From: Candidatus Saccharimonadia bacterium
GTDB taxonomy: Bacteria; Patescibacteriota; Saccharimonadia; Saccharimonadales; Saccharimonadaceae
DNA: 7,170 bases
Direction: 5' to 3'
Assembly (NCBI GenBank): GCA_023257055.1
Contig: JALRDG010000012.1
Coordinates: forward strand, 1-7,170
In this document: positions 4,925 to 7,170 of the stretch, piece by piece
Position numbering within the stretch: position 1 is the first letter of the stretch
Layout of the letters: every line of letters starts with the position of its first letter
The notes under the pieces: generated by a model
Databases searched by the model: none
Told to the model about the DNA's origin: nothing
Seen by the model: only the letters and a program-made list of their open reading frames with translations
Position numbers and translations under genes: made by a program

Positions 4925-5557
4925 GTGATCGAAACATACCTGCCCGAATTTCAGGACAAGGTAGATCGACACAGGAGGATCTTCTCGCAACTTTTCACTA
5001 TCCAGCACGGCGACCACGAAACAGCGCTAATGCGGATTTCCGCAGCCAGCGAAACCTCATGGAGGTCTCGCCGAACAGAATACGTATTGGTGTGTGACTG
5101 CGACTACAAGCCGAACATTGGCTGGCACGTCACTTCGACCGGCGAAGCCGTCCATCGGCCAAAGGGTATCATTACACCCGAGAACTGCACCTACCGTAAT
5201 CAGGCGCTCGATGTCCGCCGCAATCAGCTCAAGCGCGAATTCTCCCGGATGGAGATTGCGATCCCGCACGGAGTGTCGCGTAGCGTTGAGAACTTCATGC
5301 GAATTGAGCACGGCCTCCTCTGGATCAATTCGCTTCTCCAGAACGGAGAACTGGTTGGCAGCGCACCCGGAGCTCACCTACAGGCGAACACCACGAGTGT
5401 CAAGGAGGTAGCGGCCATTATGGACGTTGCACTCCCGAACAACGTGGCGAAGGTCGCAGAATTCATGCGCCAAGATGGAAAAATAAACCTGGAAGGTAAC
5501 ACCATCTACGCCCCTGTGCTTGCGTTCGACGCACCTCGTAAGCCCGTGCTGACGTAG
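4925..5557 (+). CDS. Hypothetical 210-residue cytoplasmic protein
   Basis: GTG start chosen for the SD at 4914-4919. No signal peptide or membrane segment is present. Visible features: a charged N-terminal helix (residues 8-25), a central beta-like part with CDCDY (57-61) and GWHVTSTGEAVHRP (66-79), a basic helix around 91-112 (RRNQLKREFSRME), a helix 119-140 and a C-terminal region (157-196: VKEVAAIMDVALPNNVAKVAEFMRQ in outline, then KINLEGNTIYAP) that could be a winged-helix-like unit. That last reading is weak. Two cysteines are too few to argue for metal binding. I do not recognise the family. Codon use leans to C-ending codons, like the genes at 427 and 920. Own promoter and strong terminator: an isolated, probably well expressed gene. 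Confidence 0.82.
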   Translation: MIETYLPEFQDKVDRHRRIFSQLFTIQHGDHETALMRISAASETSWRSRRTEYVLVCDCDYKPNIGWHVTSTGEAVHRPKGIITPENCTYRNQALDVRRNQLKREFSRMEIAIPHGVSRSVENFMRIEHGLLWINSLLQNGELVGSAPGAHLQANTTSVKEVAAIMDVALPNNVAKVAEFMRQDGKINLEGNTIYAPVLAFDAPRKPVLT

Positions 5558-5567
5558 CAAAGACACC

Positions 5568-5613
5568 GCCCCCTAGATACCGCGATTCGGCGGATATCTA
5601 GGGGGCACTTTTT
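5568..5613 (+). terminator. Intrinsic terminator between convergent 4925 gene and pyrH
   Basis: Arms GCCCCCTAGATA (5568-5579) and TATCTAGGGGGC (5595-5606), extended by CCGC (5580-5583) with GCGG (5590-5593) and a bulged A at 5594, 16 pairs in all, then ACTTTTT. The T-run touches the pyrH stop (5612-5614). On the minus strand only a poor T-run (GGTGTCTTTG) follows, so it serves the plus-strand gene best. Confidence 0.9.
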
Positions 5614-6316
5614 ATACGATAGTCGTACCGACGCTTTCGCCGTTAGCGGCACGAACGAGATTATTTTCCTGGAGCAGTTCAAGCACGATAATTGACTGTT
5701 GATGATCAGCGGCCAACGCAATCGCGGCCTTATCCATCACCTTGATATCCGGTTCTTCGACAGCTTGTTGCAGCGTCAGCCGTTCATACCGAACCGCCGA
5801 AGGATTGGCCGAAGGATCACTATCGTACACGCCGTCGACTTTTGTCGCTTTCATAATGACATCGCAGTCCATCTCAAGCGCCAAACTGACGGCAGCCGTA
5901 TCTGTGGTCAAATACGGCCGACCAATACCACCAGCTACCACGACGACACGCCCCTTATCAAGGTGGGACAATGCTCGGCGATGGGTAAACTGGTCCATTA
6001 CTTGGTCGGATTTGACATTGGTCAGCGAGCGGGCAGAAAGTCCTTCGGCATTAAAGACATCTGTTAGGGCAATCGCGTTCATCATTGTCGCTAACATACC
6101 AATATTATCCGCGCTAACCCGACGCACACCGCCACCCGTCAACTGCGCACCACGCGCGTAATTGCCACCACCAATCATTACGATTACTTGACTGCCATTT
6201 TCTACAATTTTTTGCACTTCACTCGCAATCCAGGCAGCGCGATTGGCGTCGAAGCCGCTGTCGTATTCGCCCTGGAGCTGCTCACCGGATAATTTCAAGA
6301 GGATTCGTTTATACAT
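5612..6316 (-). CDS. pyrH: Uridylate (UMP) kinase
   Basis: 234 residues, normal family length. It phosphorylates UMP to UDP with ATP, in the cytoplasm, usually as a hexamer of the amino-acid-kinase fold. Family landmarks in order: KLSGE (residues 8-12) phosphate loop, GGGNYARG (49-56), SADNIGMLATMMNA (68-81) with the UMP-binding Asp70, GGIGRPYLTTDTAA (129-142), KATKVDGVYDSDP (156-168) nucleotide region, and MDKAAIAL (194-201), where most relatives have MDxTA. In many bacteria pyrH sits with tsf and frr; here it is alone, divergent from smpB by 46 bp and convergent with the unknown gene at 4925. The -10 box (TATACT) is 6 nt upstream of the ATG, predicting a leaderless mRNA; AAAGGT just before the ATG is too close for a normal SD. 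Confidence 0.97.
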   Translation of the reverse strand: MYKRILLKLSGEQLQGEYDSGFDANRAAWIASEVQKIVENGSQVIVMIGGGNYARGAQLTGGGVRRVSADNIGMLATMMNAIALTDVFNAEGLSARSLTNVKSDQVMDQFTHRRALSHLDKGRVVVVAGGIGRPYLTTDTAAVSLALEMDCDVIMKATKVDGVYDSDPSANPSAVRYERLTLQQAVEEPDIKVMDKAAIALAADHQQSIIVLELLQENNLVRAANGESVGTTIV

Positions 6317-6322
6317 ACCTTT

Positions 6323-6331
6323 AGTATACCA
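6323..6331 (-). promoter_or_regulatory. Extended -10 of pyrH, leaderless
   Basis: The complement reads CTGGTATACT (6332-6323), a TATACT hexamer with TG extension. Six bases separate it from ATG 6316, placing +1 on the A of the start codon. Confidence 0.6.
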
Positions 6332-6343
6332 GCGATACGCCCA

Positions 6344-6352
6344 TGCTATACT
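6344..6352 (+). promoter_or_regulatory. Extended -10 of smpB, near-leaderless
   Basis: TGCTATACT (6344-6352) with ATG 6363 ten bases further on, so a leader of about 4 nt and no SD. Confidence 0.6.
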
Positions 6353-6362
6353 GGGAATAATT

Positions 6363-6839
6363 ATGGCCGGAAAAAAACCAGCGAAATCAAAGCCGACGAC
6401 CGTCGTGAACCGACGGGCAAAGTTTGATTACGCCCTCGACGATGAGCTCGTCGTTGGACTTAGTTTGACAGGCCAGGAGACCCGTGCCGCCCGCGATGGA
6501 CATATCCAGCTAAAGGGCGCTTTTGTAACGATTAAAGATAGTGAGCTATGGCTCAATAATGCAAGTTTTAGCCTAAAACTAAATGAACGCGGTAATCCCG
6601 GCACCCGCACCATCGATACTCGCCCGCGAAAACTACTAGCCAAGCGAAAACAAATTGATGAACTTGCCGTTCAAAAACAGTCTGGCATGACCATAGTGCC
6701 GCTACGACTCCTGACTGCTGGTCGCTACATGAAGCTCGTTATTGCACTCGGTAAGGGTAAAAAGAAATACGATAAACGCGAAACCATCAAACGCCGCGAC
6801 CAAGATCGCGACGCCAAGCGCGCACTAAGCATGCGATAA
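6363..6839 (+). CDS. smpB: SsrA-binding protein SmpB (tmRNA partner)
   Basis: 158 residues from ATG 6363; the open frame extends upstream to a TTG at 6243 inside pyrH, but SmpB proteins begin just before the NRRAKFDY block, and the promoter is at 6344-6352. Landmarks: VVNRRAKFDY (residues 14-23), LSLTGQETRAAR (33-44; usually GTEVKSLR, so Gln38 replaces the common Thr), IQLKGAFVTI (48-57), ELWLNN (61-66), RPRKLLAKRKQID (87-99), MTIVPLRL (109-116), and the basic C-terminal tail with GKKKYDKRETIKRRDQDRD (132-150) that enters the empty decoding site. It binds tmRNA (ssrA) and rescues stalled ribosomes in trans-translation. tmRNA itself is not in this window. A terminator follows at 6845. Confidence 0.96.
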   Translation: MAGKKPAKSKPTTVVNRRAKFDYALDDELVVGLSLTGQETRAARDGHIQLKGAFVTIKDSELWLNNASFSLKLNERGNPGTRTIDTRPRKLLAKRKQIDELAVQKQSGMTIVPLRLLTAGRYMKLVIALGKGKKKYDKRETIKRRDQDRDAKRALSMR

Positions 6840-6844
6840 TTCAC

Positions 6845-6888
6845 AAAAGGAAATCCGCCGCAAGCAATGCTTACGGCGGTATCCTTTT
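6845..6888. terminator. Two-way intrinsic terminator after smpB
   Basis: CCGCCGCAAGC (6855-6865) pairs with GCTTACGGCGG (6869-6879; one C-A mismatch), and outer AAAAGGA (6845-6851) with TCCTTTT (6882-6888). T-runs follow on both strands, so it can end both smpB and the minus-strand gene at 6895. The minus-strand tail (GGCGGATTTCCTTTT) resembles the tails at 833 and 1773. Confidence 0.85.
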
Positions 6889-6894
6889 CAATCG

Positions 6895-7170
6895 TTAATC
6901 TCGTGGGCGAAGCGTCGGCTCGGCATTCACATTGAAATTGCCGCGCCACCCGTGCCGGGCAGTACCACGCTTAATAGCATTGGTCTTGACCGGCCGATGC
7001 TCCAAAGAGTAGCCACTCTTTCCGGCGGGCCGGACGCGAATCGCCGGGCCACTTGCCGGAATAGACGGCCTTTCCGGTTCGTAAAACACGATCGCATCGT
7101 TCCAGTTACGCTTCTTTCCAGAACCCGCTGCCGGCAGGAATTTCACGAATGTACCCTCTGGCAATGAAAT
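6895..7170 (-). CDS. Basic protein of unknown function, C-terminal part (runs off right edge)
   Basis: 91 residues are visible on the complement, open to the last base of the window, stop TAA at 6897-6895. A TTG at 7164 could serve as a start but the frame continues upstream (ISLPEGTFV), so I treat the gene as 5'-truncated by the window. The visible part is rich in Lys/Arg, Gly and Pro (GSGKKRNW, then PERPSIPASGPAIRVRPAGKS in outline), has no membrane segment, and looks of low structural order in its last 60 residues. Codon use favours C/G endings, like the unknown genes at 427, 920 and 4925. I do not recognise it. The two-way terminator just downstream supports it as an expressed gene. Confidence 0.6.
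   Translation of the reverse strand: MSLPEGTFVKFLPAAGSGKKRNWNDAIVFYEPERPSIPASGPAIRVRPAGKSGYSLEHRPVKTNAIKRGTARHGWRGNFNVNAEPTLRPRD

Noticed and set aside
5094..5411. Long plus-strand frame of 105 codons inside the 4925 gene, and the antisense frame at 5057-5377
   Set aside because: Shadows of the real frame, caused by GC bias; the 4925 frame alone has a promoter, SD and terminator in register.
5699..6161. Two plus-strand frames (122 and 139 codons) opposite pyrH
   Set aside because: pyrH is unmistakable on the other strand; the antisense frames lack SD and recognisable protein features.
6243..6362. A 40-residue N-terminal extension of SmpB from TTG 6243
   Set aside because: It would overlap pyrH and its promoter; SmpB proteins do not carry such an extension, and the -10 for smpB is at 6347-6352.
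1..7170. CRISPR array, tRNA, rRNA, tmRNA, insertion sequence, defence or toxin-antitoxin system
   Set aside because: I found no spaced direct repeats, cloverleaf-like or rRNA-like sequence, transposase, terminal inverted repeats, or recognisable toxin/antitoxin pair. The small genes stand alone rather than in pairs.

Overview
The window looks like a piece of a small-genome, intermediate-GC bacterium, most plausibly a Candidatus Saccharibacteria (TM7/Patescibacteria) relative. The basis is the style of the GT4 glycosyltransferase and hydrolases, short intergenic gaps, and several housekeeping genes whose -10 box lies so close to the ATG that the mRNA should be leaderless. This assignment is an inference from memory and no marker gene here proves it. 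TGA is used as a stop (e.g. at 757-759 and 4837-4839), so the UGA-as-glycine code of Gracilibacteria/SR1 does not apply.

Layout. 1-331 (-) is the N-terminal part of an ABC-F type ATPase that leaves the window. 427-759, 920-1294 and 1417-1737 (+) are three short genes of unknown function, two of them membrane proteins, each with its own promoter, Shine-Dalgarno site and strong intrinsic terminator. 1794-2630 (+) is an alpha/beta hydrolase that overlaps by 11 bp the convergent GT4 glycosyltransferase at 2620-3777 (-). Divergent from the latter is a second alpha/beta hydrolase with a twin-arginine-like N-terminus (3835-4839, +). 4925-5557 (+) is a 210-residue protein of unknown function. It converges on pyrH (UMP kinase, 5612-6316, -), with a terminator between. 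pyrH is divergent from smpB (6363-6839, +). After smpB, a two-way terminator separates it from the C-terminal part of a basic unknown protein on the minus strand (6895 to the right edge).

How the genes work together. No operon is visible: essentially every gene stands alone with its own signals. PyrH (pyrimidine nucleotide supply), SmpB (ribosome rescue with tmRNA) and the ABC-F protein (ribosome-associated) are housekeeping functions. The glycosyltransferase and the two hydrolases suggest envelope lipid or glycan metabolism, but their substrates cannot be read from sequence.

The most interesting signal is not a classic defence or mobile system but two expression styles. Recognisable genes have an extended -10 (TGGTATAMT-like) placed 6-11 nt before the ATG and no clear SD. 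The unrecognised small genes have longer leaders, good SDs (twice AACAAGGAG-N5-GTG, once a near-perfect anti-SD match) and related GGCCGCCC-type terminators. No tRNA, rRNA, CRISPR, insertion sequence or attachment site was seen. No gene-free stretch exceeds 300 bases.
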